A stretch of DNA of 64,000 nt from Chitinophaga skermanii (GTDB lineage Bacteria; Bacteroidota; Bacteroidia; Chitinophagales; Chitinophagaceae): NCBI RefSeq assembly GCF_003259335.1, contig NZ_QLLL01000010.1, positions 62,001-126,000 on the forward strand. The letters are read 5' to 3'. The notes under the pieces are model-generated. The model was not told where the DNA came from, ran no database searches, and saw only the letters and a list, made by a program, of their open reading frames with translations. Below are positions 52,811 to 62,401 of this stretch, in pieces (within the stretch, counting starts at the first letter, position 1; each line of letters begins with the position of its first letter). Position numbers and translations under genes: made by a program.

Positions 52811-54517
52811 TTACTGAACCCATCCTGGGTTTTGTTTTAATTCTTTACCCACATCTGTATACATCTTAATTTGATCTAGCGGAAGGGGTTCTAAGTAATT
52901 ACGATCAGTTACCACTCTTTGTGCTACCGTTGAGTTGGCGGTCCAAATATAACCGGCTGATCCACCGCCCACTAGTTTATCTTTAGCGTCGGGGAATTGA
53001 GCCTTATTAATATAGGCACCATAATATTTTGTTGGATTTACCTTTGTATCGGCATAATCCAATTTCTTCCAACGCTTTAAATCGTCTAAACGCAATCCTT
53101 CGAAGACCAATTCTACGCGACGTTCGCGGCGAATTTCCCACAGTATGGATGAAACGGTAGGATCACGCTTAGGGTCATCGAATACATTCCCTGAGGTATC
53201 GGCAGGCATACCTCCTACCACTTTTAACGGCGCCATGGTAATATCTCTACCCCTAATTTTATTAATCGTACGATCAACGTCTGCTTGAGAAACTGCACCC
53301 AGTTCCGCAGCTGCTTCAATATAATTCAGCATTACTTCACTGATACGAATAATAGGTGCATCGCTTACATTCGTACTACTTTTAGCGGCAGCATCACCAC
53401 TCGCAGCTAAAGCGTCGTCCAAAAATTTCACACATACATAGCCAGATGCTGAAAAGTTAGAAATGTTCCCATTTACACGGTATTGCTTTGCATACGTTGC
53501 CCCCATTCTTGGGTCACGGTTTGCAAATACGTCTGTAATGGTCGTATCGCCTTTGTACAAAGGTGATAAACCTATTGGCAACCCATCTTTACACAAATAA
53601 GATTCAATTAAATCTTTTGTAGGACCGTTGGGTTGGGGTTCCATGTTGTTATAGCTCATTAAGCTGTGTGTTAACAAAGCAGCTTCGTATTTACGGTACA
53701 TCAACACTTCTTTGTTAGCAGACAGGTCAGCTGAAGCAAAAATACCACGGTAATTAGGGTTCACCGTATACAAACCACTTTTCAAAACTTCATCCGCCGC
53801 ATTCTTTGCTGCTGTTAAGTATTTCGTAGCGCGTGTTTGGTCGATGTTGTGGTACTTTTCAAATGTTCCTTCAAATAGGAAAATACGCGACATGAATGCT
53901 AATACAATGTACCTGTCAATTTCTAAGCCTGGTGTACCATCTTTCAACTTCACATTTTTTGCTGCGAATTCGAAATCGGCCAATACGTTATCCATCACAG
54001 TTGTGCGTGGATCACGCGGCTTAAATAACTCATCAGTTTCTGTTTCAGTCATTACCTTATCGTAATAAGGTACATCGCCATAAGTACGTACTAGTTGGGC
54101 GTATTCCATCGCTCTAAAGAACCTTGCTACCCCTCTCCAATGGTTCATCGTTGCAGAATCCATCGGTACACGTTCTAGGCGATTGATATAGTAGTTCAAC
54201 TTCCTTACGTTTTCAAAGTTCCAGCGGTAAGCACCGGCATCGGTTGCGGGTATCCTATCTGTAAACAAGGCGGGAGAAACTTGTACGAAATCGTCGTTGA
54301 TTGTTTGTCCCATATAATATGAACCCGCGGTAAATCCAGAGCCATAACCACGGAAATACCTAGGATAAAATTGGTAAGCATACGTGCGTACGTTCGCTTC
54401 TGATGTCCAATATGAATCATCTACGAGCGCACTAGGCGGTAACTTCGTTAAGAAGTCTTTTCTACAGCTGGTCAATGCAACGCCTGCAAGCAATGCAGCA
54501 TATATTAACTTTTTCAT
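52811..54517 (-). CDS. SusD/RagB-family nutrient-binding lipoprotein
   Basis: 568 residues with a lipoprotein signal (lipobox 'LTSC', Cys18), so anchored on the outer membrane. The SusD fold is seen in the TPR-like helices (about 70-210) and the C-terminal 'WEIRRERRVELVFEGLRLDDLKRWKKLDY' signature. It binds a nutrient and passes it to SusC. An ATG upstream (54565) lies inside the susC end; the lipoprotein start at 54517 is preferred. Follows susC by 19 bases. Confidence 0.92.
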   Translation of the reverse strand: MKKLIYAALLAGVALTSCRKDFLTKLPPSALVDDSYWTSEANVRTYAYQFYPRYFRGYGSGFTAGSYYMGQTINDDFVQVSPALFTDRIPATDAGAYRWNFENVRKLNYYINRLERVPMDSATMNHWRGVARFFRAMEYAQLVRTYGDVPYYDKVMTETETDELFKPRDPRTTVMDNVLADFEFAAKNVKLKDGTPGLEIDRYIVLAFMSRIFLFEGTFEKYHNIDQTRATKYLTAAKNAADEVLKSGLYTVNPNYRGIFASADLSANKEVLMYRKYEAALLTHSLMSYNNMEPQPNGPTKDLIESYLCKDGLPIGLSPLYKGDTTITDVFANRDPRMGATYAKQYRVNGNISNFSASGYVCVKFLDDALAASGDAAAKSSTNVSDAPIIRISEVMLNYIEAAAELGAVSQADVDRTINKIRGRDITMAPLKVVGGMPADTSGNVFDDPKRDPTVSSILWEIRRERRVELVFEGLRLDDLKRWKKLDYADTKVNPTKYYGAYINKAQFPDAKDKLVGGGSAGYIWTANSTVAQRVVTDRNYLEPLPLDQIKMYTDVGKELKQNPGWVQ

Positions 54518-54536
54518 TGTTTCGCTTTGAGATGGA

Positions 54537-57500
54537 TTAAAGTGTAATTTGAATACCGGCAGCATATGACCTACGGTATGGATATACGCGGCCGAAAGTG
54601 TTCAATGTTGTACCCGAGATATAGTCTACTTCAGGATCGATAGGAATATCGAGTTTTGTGAATTCGAACATATTCTCGCCTGTTACGTACACCCTAACAT
54701 TTTGGATTTTGGCTCTTGTTAACCAATTCGCAGGCAGCGTATAACCGAGTGTCATATTTTTCATACGCATATAGGCCATGTTTAACAAGTAGCGCGATTG
54801 CGGTAAGAAGTTGCGCTGGTTATTACTTTCTCCTTGGTCGATTGGGCTTGGATAGAAAGCATTAGTATTAGTAGGAGTCCAATAATCTAATTGGTGTGCA
54901 TACCAAGCTTCAGTGGCTTTATAACCTGGTATGAAAATAGGACCACTTGGCCATAATTCACGTTTGCCTACCCCTTGGATAAACATGCTAAAATCAAAAC
55001 CTTTGTATTGCGCACCTAGTTGGAAACCATACTGGTAACGTGGAGTGGAATTACCAATTACGCGTTTATCACCTGGATCATCAACAGTATTACTATTCTG
55101 CCATACTTTTCCATCACCATCAAGATCTTTATACTTTACATCGCCTGGCATATAATAGAACCAACCCGATTCCAATTGTGATTGACTTGCAATACCGGGT
55201 TTTAATACAGGTTTGCCATTCACTAAATCGAGGGAACCATCTGCTTTTGTTACGAAGTCGCTGAATTGAAAGAGGCGATCTGTTTCATAGCCCCAAATTT
55301 CGCCTAATGTTTTACCTGCATATGCATTCGCTGTTATAGATCTTGTAATGCCTGGATACTTTGTAACTATCTCTTTGAAATCAGAAAGGGAGGCCATTAC
55401 GTTAATGCCCAAGCCATTTTCAAATTGGTGATTGAAATCGATCGCGAGTTCCCAACCTTGTGTATACATTTGGCCGGCATTCACTTTCGGTGCAACATCA
55501 CCAAAGGTGCTTGGCACAGCAACACCTGGTACAATCATATCATTCACTGTTCTACGGTACCAATCGAAAGTAACACCTAGTTTATTTTTGAACATCCTCG
55601 CATCAAAACCGAAATCAAGCGTACTTACAGTTTCCCAGGTAACTGTTGGTGGCACTGGTGTTGGCATTGTAACCGACGTCATATTCGTGCTACCCATTAA
55701 CCAGTTCGACGAAATAGCATTCATCGATGGTAAGAAGTACGATTGTTGGTTGGCATTATTCAAATCTTGGCTACCAATTTCACCATACGATGCTCTCAGT
55801 TTTAAGAAATCGAGTACCGGTTTTGTGAAGTTCATGAATTTCTCATCCGATACTACATAACCTACTGATGCTGATGGGAAGAAACCCCATTGATCATTTG
55901 TTGGGAAACGAGAAGAACCATCTAAACGAGCGTTCAATTCTAACAACCATTTATTAGCAAATACGTAGTTAATACGACCAAAATAACCGGCTGTACTCCA
56001 TAATTTGCGGCTACCTGTATACAATTGTTCTCCAGTTGCTAAGTTTGGTTCGCCTTTATTTGGATCAATTAATGCTTTACGAGAACCAGTTGTAACGGTT
56101 TCGTTAAACAAGTCCATATCAGTACCTGCAATTACTTTGAACGAATGCTTTTTAATGTCTTTCGCGTAAGTGGTATATAATTTGAACGTATTCAATTCGT
56201 TAAACATCGAAGTACTACGAACAATATCGTTTGAAGGCGTTGTGTATTTTGAATAAGGGATAGCGCCATTGGATAAACCGCCCCAGAAATCGTATGCAGT
56301 AACAGAACCACCTGTTTCTTTTTTCACGTAGTTGAGGTTACTGTATACATAATCCATGTCAACCGTCCACCCTTTCATAATATGTCCTGTTGCACCTAAA
56401 GCCACACGTTGATAACGATTTGTTTCCTCGTTCATTTTGGCTTGTTGTACTTCAGTGATGGCATTACGAATTGGTTTACCATCAATTGTACCATACGGGT
56501 AGTTTTTAGGCCAACGGTATAAATAATAAATAGGATCAGAAGAAAGACCACCGAAGTTAAAAGGACTTCTACCAACGGCTTTCGTTGCAAATATTTTACC
56601 ACGAATGTCCAACCAATCTTTCACTTTTGAAGTAATGCTAATATTGGCATTATAACGTTCATAGCTATCTTGGTTTGCTTTTAAAACACCTTGTTGGTTC
56701 AAGTATCCGAGGTTAACATTATAAGCAGTTTTTTCGTTACCACCACTAAAGCTAAGATCGTGTTTTTGTTGTGGCGTCCATTTCTTCATGAACTTATCGC
56801 CAGCATCCCAACTTCTATAGAAATATAACTTTCCTCCCACAACTTCATAATCTCTACCATATACCATATCATCACCCAAATCTTTTCCACCATATTGCTG
56901 ATCCCATTGGCGCATTTTATCGATGGCAAATTGGTCATAAGTGATCCCTAAAATGGAGTAATCGCTGCGTTGGGTAGAACGTTGTAAAGCAGCTAAAGCC
57001 ATGGTAGCACCGTCAGGGCCGGAAGCTATGGTAGGTAAATTAGTAGGCGTTGCCCATGAAAAGTTGTTATTGTAGTTGATGGTGTTTTTTGTATTCCTTT
57101 TACCTGCTTTAGAAGTAATGAGAATAACACCCCATGCAGCGCGCGCGCCATATATAGACGTAGATGCTGCATCTTTTAAAACGGAAATAGATTCTACGTC
57201 GGCAGGATTGATTAACTGCAATGTTGGAATTTCTACGTTATCCAACAAAATCAATGGTTTCGCACCGTTACTGTTCAAACTACCTTGCAAACCCCTTAAG
57301 CGAACAGCAGGATCAGTACCTAAGTCGCCACTGGGGGAAGTAATGGTTAAACCAGGGGTAGCACCTTGCAAACCGCGGCTGATGTCGGTAATAGGACGGG
57401 AACCAAATGTTTTGTTCACATCAACTACTGCAACAGCACCCGTTAAGTTAGCTTTCTTTTGGGTACCATACCCTACTACTACCACTTGTTCCAATGATTG

Positions 57501-57800
57501 CTCGTCGAGCTCCATCTCTGCGTTGATGGTGCCGCTTGCTGGAACAGCCATTGTAAGCGGTTTATACCCTAAAAATTTGATCAGTACAGCCTGCGTACCT
57601 TGCGGTGCTTGGAAGGTGAAATGACCGCTTGCATCGGTCACTGTGCCTACTGTGGATTTTACTGCTTGTACGGAAGCACCGATAATGGGCTCGTTGTTGG
57701 ACTTGTCAACCACGCGGCCCGTGATTTTTTGTTGCCCGGATGCAAAGCTGGCTAGACAGCAAAGTAGCACCAGGAGCAAACTTGCCCTTGTAATTCGCAT
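54537..57800 (-). CDS. SusC/RagA-family TonB-linked outer membrane receptor
   Basis: 1087 residues: signal peptide (about 1-23), CarboxypepD_reg-like domain (about 24-100, 'GRVVDKSNNEPIIGASV'), 'EQVVVVGYGTQKK' as the TonB box region, a plug domain (about 115-225) and a long beta-barrel. The barrel ends in 'RSYAAGIQITL', close to the usual aromatic-rich end. It imports a substrate delivered by the SusD partner. There is no anti-sigma factor domain. Second gene of a three-gene minus-strand operon. Confidence 0.93.
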   Translation of the reverse strand: MRITRASLLLVLLCCLASFASGQQKITGRVVDKSNNEPIIGASVQAVKSTVGTVTDASGHFTFQAPQGTQAVLIKFLGYKPLTMAVPASGTINAEMELDEQSLEQVVVVGYGTQKKANLTGAVAVVDVNKTFGSRPITDISRGLQGATPGLTITSPSGDLGTDPAVRLRGLQGSLNSNGAKPLILLDNVEIPTLQLINPADVESISVLKDAASTSIYGARAAWGVILITSKAGKRNTKNTINYNNNFSWATPTNLPTIASGPDGATMALAALQRSTQRSDYSILGITYDQFAIDKMRQWDQQYGGKDLGDDMVYGRDYEVVGGKLYFYRSWDAGDKFMKKWTPQQKHDLSFSGGNEKTAYNVNLGYLNQQGVLKANQDSYERYNANISITSKVKDWLDIRGKIFATKAVGRSPFNFGGLSSDPIYYLYRWPKNYPYGTIDGKPIRNAITEVQQAKMNEETNRYQRVALGATGHIMKGWTVDMDYVYSNLNYVKKETGGSVTAYDFWGGLSNGAIPYSKYTTPSNDIVRSTSMFNELNTFKLYTTYAKDIKKHSFKVIAGTDMDLFNETVTTGSRKALIDPNKGEPNLATGEQLYTGSRKLWSTAGYFGRINYVFANKWLLELNARLDGSSRFPTNDQWGFFPSASVGYVVSDEKFMNFTKPVLDFLKLRASYGEIGSQDLNNANQQSYFLPSMNAISSNWLMGSTNMTSVTMPTPVPPTVTWETVSTLDFGFDARMFKNKLGVTFDWYRRTVNDMIVPGVAVPSTFGDVAPKVNAGQMYTQGWELAIDFNHQFENGLGINVMASLSDFKEIVTKYPGITRSITANAYAGKTLGEIWGYETDRLFQFSDFVTKADGSLDLVNGKPVLKPGIASQSQLESGWFYYMPGDVKYKDLDGDGKVWQNSNTVDDPGDKRVIGNSTPRYQYGFQLGAQYKGFDFSMFIQGVGKRELWPSGPIFIPGYKATEAWYAHQLDYWTPTNTNAFYPSPIDQGESNNQRNFLPQSRYLLNMAYMRMKNMTLGYTLPANWLTRAKIQNVRVYVTGENMFEFTKLDIPIDPEVDYISGTTLNTFGRVYPYRRSYAAGIQITL

Positions 57801-57828
57801 AGTGGTATATTTTAGTTTAGTGTTAGGC

Positions 57829-59682
57829 TTATTTGTTGGCTTGGAATTGCAGTATCTTCCCTTCGATCATACTGATCCAAATGTTTCCGTTGGCGTCTGC
57901 AGTAATTTTATTGATTTCGGCGTTCCCGGGTTTGTGTTGCCATGCAACGGTTTGGGTTTTCGTGTCGATCGCTACGAGTAATCCATTTTTAGTACCCGTG
58001 TATAACATGCCATTACTTTCGAGTAATGGGCAAGGATTGTGTTCGTAGCCGAATTGGGCATCTACCATCCACATCAATTCAAACACACTGCTAGTGGTAG
58101 AAACAGCTATTACTTTATCATTCATCAGCTTAGCATACACCAATTTCCCATCTGCACTACCACACATTGCTTCGCGTACGGTGTATTGGTTATTACGCCA
58201 AATGGTTTGACCGGTTTTTACATCAATAGCTGTCATGTAACGGTCGGGGGCTACAATAAAAACACGGTCGTTGGCAATAAAGGGTACTACGTTACCGGGT
58301 GAATACAGTTTTTGAGGAGAACCGTTATTCCATTTCCAGAGTAGTTTACCGGTTGCTTTGTTAAGGCAATATAGATGTCGATCCCAAGCACCGAAAACAA
58401 CAACATCGTTATTAAACGCAGGTTTGCCTTGCATTTGACCTTCTGCTACTTCGCTTTTCCAGTTAATCTTGCCGGTTAGAATGTTAATAGAATAGAATTT
58501 CTTGCTACCTACGCCGATATACACATTGTTGTTGTCGACAATACCGTCGGCAATTACGGGTTCATCAACATTCAATGTCCATAATTGCTTACCGGATTTT
58601 GCTTCAACACCATATAAATGTCCATCTACGGTGCCATACATTAATATGCCTTGGGCATATACCGGCGTAGCATAAAAGGAGCCGTTATGCTTCTTACGCC
58701 ACATTACTTTTTTCGAAGGCACTTCAAGCGCTACCAGCTCGCCATCGGAATTACCATAAGCAATACTATTCGACGTCATGTTCACAACGCCTGTAAAAAT
58801 GGAAGCAGTGTCTTGGAATTGGTATTTGACGTTAACATTCTTGAAGCGGTTATTGATACTATAATCGGGTTTGGGAGCTATTTTAACAGTTTGCACGATG
58901 TTATTATTCTTGAGGCTGAACTGTTTGAATAATTGGGGGGCAGCCTCGCCGAGGTTCTTTTGGTAAATGAGTACACTGTCGTTTCGCAGGGTAACAATAT
59001 TATACCCAGGTTTTTCGTACCCGCTGCCAATGAGCGATGAGCGTCCCATAATACCTGGGATACCATCGAAATTATGTAATGATAGGCGGTGTCCATGGCC
59101 GCAAAGATGCAAACGGGTATTGTATTGGTTCAGTATTTTCGTGGCATCGGTCCAATTATCTAAACCATCGCCCAGCGGGTAATGTGCGAGGGAGATGAGG
59201 GTTTTATTGGGATCTTTTTTTTCTGCCAATAGTTTTTTCAGCCAATGAATATCTTCTTCTTTCACGTGACCGTCTCCCATTTTCATATAAGGACCGGTAT
59301 TGAAGCCTACGAATTGGAATTTGTCGTATTCGAAGTAAAAGCGATCGTTGCCAAATAGTTCATTAAACTTTTGGGTGGCGCTTTCGCTCCAGTTGGTTTC
59401 GTGGTTACCGGGAATAACGTATTTTTTGAACTGTAGGCCGTTTAGGATATTGTAAGCGGCTTGTAGTTCTGCATTGGCGCCGGTATTGGTGAGATCGCCT
59501 GTTACCACTACGAAATCGAATTGTTGGGTATTAATTTCTTGTACTATTTCTTTCAGATTCGCTTCGCTGGGAATGCCCGGGGATACGTGCAAGTCGGTCA
59601 GGAATGCGAATGACACTGTTTTCTGCGCATTTGTTGTGAGGGCAGCAGCCATTATTAAAAGGCTGAGCAAGGATCTTCTCAT
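57829..59682 (-). CDS. Secreted metallophosphoesterase with C-terminal PQQ-like beta-propeller
   Basis: 617 residues: signal peptide (about 1-19, 'TTNAQ'), a calcineurin-type phosphoesterase domain (about 22-245) with the metal motifs 'LTDLHVSP' (D..H), 'VVTGDLTN' (GD), 'PGNHET' (GNH), 'LAHYPLGD' and 'LHLCGHGHR' (GHxH), then PQQ-type repeats (about 290-615; 'WTLNVDEPVIADGI' and 'LLWKWNN' strands). First gene of the operon before SusC and SusD, so it may release phosphate or a phosphoester product for their uptake. Substrate unknown. Confidence 0.88.
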   Translation of the reverse strand: MRRSLLSLLIMAAALTTNAQKTVSFAFLTDLHVSPGIPSEANLKEIVQEINTQQFDFVVVTGDLTNTGANAELQAAYNILNGLQFKKYVIPGNHETNWSESATQKFNELFGNDRFYFEYDKFQFVGFNTGPYMKMGDGHVKEEDIHWLKKLLAEKKDPNKTLISLAHYPLGDGLDNWTDATKILNQYNTRLHLCGHGHRLSLHNFDGIPGIMGRSSLIGSGYEKPGYNIVTLRNDSVLIYQKNLGEAAPQLFKQFSLKNNNIVQTVKIAPKPDYSINNRFKNVNVKYQFQDTASIFTGVVNMTSNSIAYGNSDGELVALEVPSKKVMWRKKHNGSFYATPVYAQGILMYGTVDGHLYGVEAKSGKQLWTLNVDEPVIADGIVDNNNVYIGVGSKKFYSINILTGKINWKSEVAEGQMQGKPAFNNDVVVFGAWDRHLYCLNKATGKLLWKWNNGSPQKLYSPGNVVPFIANDRVFIVAPDRYMTAIDVKTGQTIWRNNQYTVREAMCGSADGKLVYAKLMNDKVIAVSTTSSVFELMWMVDAQFGYEHNPCPLLESNGMLYTGTKNGLLVAIDTKTQTVAWQHKPGNAEINKITADANGNIWISMIEGKILQFQANK

Positions 59683-59789
59683 ATCGTTTAGAATAGTTAG
59701 TTGACCAGGGTTTTCGGTTAATCGTTATTGGTTAATATGAATTGGGTGATTCGTTTGTTTCTTTTTTTCGTTAAGCAAAAAACAACCTT

Positions 59790-59811
59790 CTGTTGTGCAT
59801 AAACACAACAG
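59790..59811. promoter_or_regulatory. Inverted repeat CTGTTGTG/CACAACAG upstream of the phosphoesterase-SusCD operon
   Basis: Perfect 8-bp arms with a 6-base spacer (CATAAA), 108 bases before the operon's first ATG. Operator-like in size. No regulator gene is adjacent that would explain it. Confidence 0.45.
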
Positions 59812-60261
59812 TAATAATGAGTTGGCGTATGTAAACTACGTAATTTCTATTGCTACCTTTTCCTTGATTTCTACAATAAGTTTTAGAATGACATTTTGCA
59901 AAATCGATTTAGATCATTGTTTAATCCTATCCGTAAATTAAAACGTTTTTATAAAATAATTAACATTTTTACATTGTCTATTTTTTAAAGCGTTGCAACA
60001 GGTAAAATCTTTTTTAAAAATTGGTCTATTGAGTGGGGCTTTTGGAAGAAAGAAAGGCTGTAGTTGCGTCGCACACTTGTACCTTGTAAATATGGCTGGG
60101 CGGGAGATTATTTAGGGAGATAGTTTTGTATCCTAATTGTGGTTTGTGTTAAACATACACATAAAACTTTTTAAATGATAATTGCAATATATTAATTAAT
60201 TTTAAAAAGTTATTTGATGAGCGGTATACGATAAGCAGTAAATACATGAGATTTGCTGTTG

Positions 60262-60270
60262 TATTTTTGC
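60262..60270 (+). promoter_or_regulatory. -7 promoter element (TATTTTTGC)
   Basis: Perfect TAnnTTTGC match. No clear -33 TTG at the usual distance. If used, it gives a leader of about 260 bases before the ATG at 60535. Confidence 0.5.
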
Positions 60271-60309
60271 GGTGTTTAAGAAGACCTTTGAACGACAAAT
60301 TATAAGCTT

Positions 60310-60402
60310 ATGAAAATAAATTGGGAAAGTAGGCAATCCGGATTGCCTAATTCTCGTATATTATGTTGCATTAAATTGGAAACCAAGCTGCCAACTGTTT
60401 AG
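60310..60402 (+). CDS. Possible 30-codon small frame in the leader
   Basis: ATG at 60310 to TAG at 60402. The encoded peptide has two Cys and no recognised motif. Its middle codons overlap the 20-base palindrome. Kept only because it lies in the leader of the next gene behind a promoter-like element; it could also be chance. Confidence 0.2.
   Translation: MKINWESRQSGLPNSRILCCIKLETKLPTV
60330..60349. promoter_or_regulatory. Perfect 20-base palindrome TAGGCAATCCGGATTGCCTA
   Basis: Ten-base arms without spacer in the leader of the hypothetical gene at 60535. It could be a dimeric regulator site or a hairpin in the transcript. No T-run follows, so it is not a terminator. Confidence 0.6.
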
Positions 60403-60534
60403 AATAAAAGTAATTGCGCCAACTTGTATGTATAATATATACCTATTTTATTATCTTCATGATGGAGTGTGGATGCCAATTTTATAAGACATATAAAAAT
60501 TAATCAGCAACAGAACCCTATATTTAAGAAGCCA

Positions 60535-61086
60535 ATGGTAACCTTTAAGAAATTCTTGGACCAAGAAGTAAAGCGACTATTCCTAATCGTTTGGCCCCCT
60601 TGTGGCGAAGAGAAGATTACAGACATCGATGTTTCAGTGGGCCTAGTGTTAGGCGATGAACAGCATATGCATGTAATAACCACCGACAAAGACGATAAAT
60701 GGACCCCTAGTACGTACATTGAAAGTATTCCTCACGAGATTTTCAGTTGGAGCGACTTCCCTACCCGCATGAAAAAGTGGATGAAAATCGATGAAAGCGA
60801 CGACTTATCGTACGAATTTTACGAAATCACCCATGTGGATACTTTTGATAAAATTGTATCACAAACAATTAGCGACGTAGAAATCCTAAACATCGACGAA
60901 AACAGTCCTTTCGGGGTAAAATTCGTTTTTGAGAACGATTATATCGTATCCAGCCCAATTTCTGCGGGGAATACCATCGAAACCAAAGCATTTAATCAAC
61001 AAAACAAAATCCATCACTTTGCGAAGTTGTGGAAAGCTAGGTTTTCCAGCTTGAAATATAAGCTCAATAGTAGTGCAGCCAGCTAA
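60535..61086 (+). CDS. Hypothetical protein
   Basis: Not recognised. 183 residues from the ATG at 60535; a GTG start at 60469 would add 22 residues ahead of MVTFKKFLDQEV. Soluble, acidic-aromatic and probably cytoplasmic: an N-terminal 'MVTFKKFLDQEVKRLFLIVW', a 'GLVLGDEQHMHVITTDKDD' beta region, 'YIESIPHEIFSWSDFPTRM' in the middle, and a C-terminal helix 'AKLWKARFSSLKYKLN'. No signal peptide or membrane helix. Convergent with the HD-domain gene. Confidence 0.65.
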   Translation: MVTFKKFLDQEVKRLFLIVWPPCGEEKITDIDVSVGLVLGDEQHMHVITTDKDDKWTPSTYIESIPHEIFSWSDFPTRMKKWMKIDESDDLSYEFYEITHVDTFDKIVSQTISDVEILNIDENSPFGVKFVFENDYIVSSPISAGNTIETKAFNQQNKIHHFAKLWKARFSSLKYKLNSSAAS

Positions 61087-61087
61087 A

Positions 61088-61142
61088 AAATTTCCGCTAC
61101 CTGTACTTGTGCAAGAAAGTATTGGTAGCGGATCTGAACATC
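61088..61142 (-). terminator. Possible terminator of the HD-domain gene
   Basis: TCCGCTACC (61093-61101) and GGTAGCGGA (61134-61142) with a 32-base loop that can itself pair, followed on the minus strand by an AAATTTTTT tract. Confidence 0.5.
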
Positions 61143-61175
61143 TACGTTCTATACCATGTAATTGACATTATCTTA

Positions 61176-61829
61176 TTACCGAATCCCTTCCCATTCCTCG
61201 AAAAACTGTTGCAAATATCCCTCCATGTAGGCATGGCGTTGCTCTGCCATGGACTTACCTTTCGTGGTATTCATTAAATCTTTCAACAACAGCAATTTCT
61301 CATAGAAATGTGCAATGGTGGGTGCGTTGTTATGTTTATAATCTTCTTTGGTTCTTTGCAAGTTGGGTTGTACCGTTGGATCGTGCAAAGCACGGTTTTT
61401 AAACCCGCCGTAATTAAAGGCGCGGGCAATACCGATGGCGCCAATGGCATCTAAGCGATCGGCATCTTGTACAACATTGAGTTCCGGGGTACGGGCCACG
61501 TTATTATTATGGCCGCCTTTGTAGGAAATATTCTCTATGATGTAAATAACCGCAGCAATAGTGGGCTCGTCGAGCGCTAATGTTTCCATGAAGGCACGTG
61601 CTTTACGTGGGCCGATGGATTCGTCGCCGTTATGGAATTTCGCATCTGCGATATCGTGTAGTAAAGCGCCTAGTTCTACGACTAATAAGTTCGATGGTTC
61701 GCTGGCTGCTATGTGTTTTGCGTTATTCCAAACACGTTGAATGTGCCACCAGTCGTGGCCTCCTTCAGCTTGGTGTAATTCTTGCTTCACATACGCAACG
61801 GTTTTATCAATAATTTGTTCGTGTATCAC
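61176..61829 (-). CDS. HD-domain phosphohydrolase
   Basis: 217 residues with HD-domain metal ligands: 'GGHDWWHIQRVWNNA' (H..H), 'ELGALLHDIADAKF' (HD), a later 'VQDADRLDAIGAIGIARAF' Asp. This matches the small YedJ/YpgQ-type HD family, presumed phosphohydrolases for nucleotides or similar; the substrate is unknown. Single minus-strand gene. Confidence 0.87.
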   Translation of the reverse strand: MIHEQIIDKTVAYVKQELHQAEGGHDWWHIQRVWNNAKHIAASEPSNLLVVELGALLHDIADAKFHNGDESIGPRKARAFMETLALDEPTIAAVIYIIENISYKGGHNNNVARTPELNVVQDADRLDAIGAIGIARAFNYGGFKNRALHDPTVQPNLQRTKEDYKHNNAPTIAHFYEKLLLLKDLMNTTKGKSMAEQRHAYMEGYLQQFFEEWEGIR

Positions 61830-61953
61830 AGTAAAAAATAATTAAGAAAAGAGTGTACAAGATGAATTAAATTTGGATAACCACCAATTATTTATACCAA
61901 AACGCAAGAGAGGAAAAGGAACAACAATTCGTAGGCTTTAAAAATCACTGCCC

Positions 61954-62313
61954 ATGATTCTCATTAAGCAAATATACGAACCCAAAGCTGCACAAGATGG
62001 TCACCGCATCTTCATCGATCGTACTTGGCCAGAAGGAGTACCCAAGAGTACCGCGCATATTCATGAATGGTTATATGAATTGGCCCCAAGTGAACAATTA
62101 CGTCAATGGTTGGGCATCGATTCAGAACGTTTCCTTTCTTTCAAAAAATACTACTTAAAAGAGTTAGAAGAAAAACTTGGATTACTTACTTCCATCTTTG
62201 AAAAATCTAAACACGAAACCGTAACTATTGTGCATAGTGCCAAAGATGATACTTTTAATTATGCTCCCATTCTATTGGAAGCTATAGAAAATATAACGTC
62301 TATTAATGATTGA
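61954..62313 (+). CDS. DUF488 family protein
   Basis: 119 residues: 'MILIKQIYEP' strand, 'GHRIFIDRTWPEGVPKS' (the conserved DRxWP motif), 'EWLYELAPSEQLRQWLG', and a 'ETVTIVHSAKDDTFNYA' strand. DUF488 proteins have no settled function; a link to heme or uroporphyrin-related genes is sometimes noted, and the siroheme genes lie next door, but convergently. Convergent with the sirC-like gene. Confidence 0.85.
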   Translation: MILIKQIYEPKAAQDGHRIFIDRTWPEGVPKSTAHIHEWLYELAPSEQLRQWLGIDSERFLSFKKYYLKELEEKLGLLTSIFEKSKHETVTIVHSAKDDTFNYAPILLEAIENITSIND

Positions 62314-62344
62314 TACATCAATTATCATCATTAATACTAAAAAC

Positions 62345-62384
62345 AAAAAGATCGAATAACCTTACGGTCACCCGATCTTTTCTA
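62345..62384. terminator. Bidirectional terminator between DUF488 and the siroheme genes
   Basis: AAAAGATCG/CGATCTTTT with an 18-base loop; A and T runs on both sides. Confidence 0.75.
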
Positions 62385-62401
62385 TTTAAAACAAACTATC
62401 T

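Larger units (their letters stand above)
59683..60534. other. Long gene-poor region upstream of the SusCD operon and the 205-residue frame
   Basis: About 850 bases. It holds an inverted repeat at 59790-59811, AT-rich DNA with no further features to about 60240, a promoter-like element at 60262, a possible 30-codon small frame, and a 20-base perfect palindrome at 60330-60349. Both neighbours are read away from the region, so it should contain promoters for each. Confidence 0.6.
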
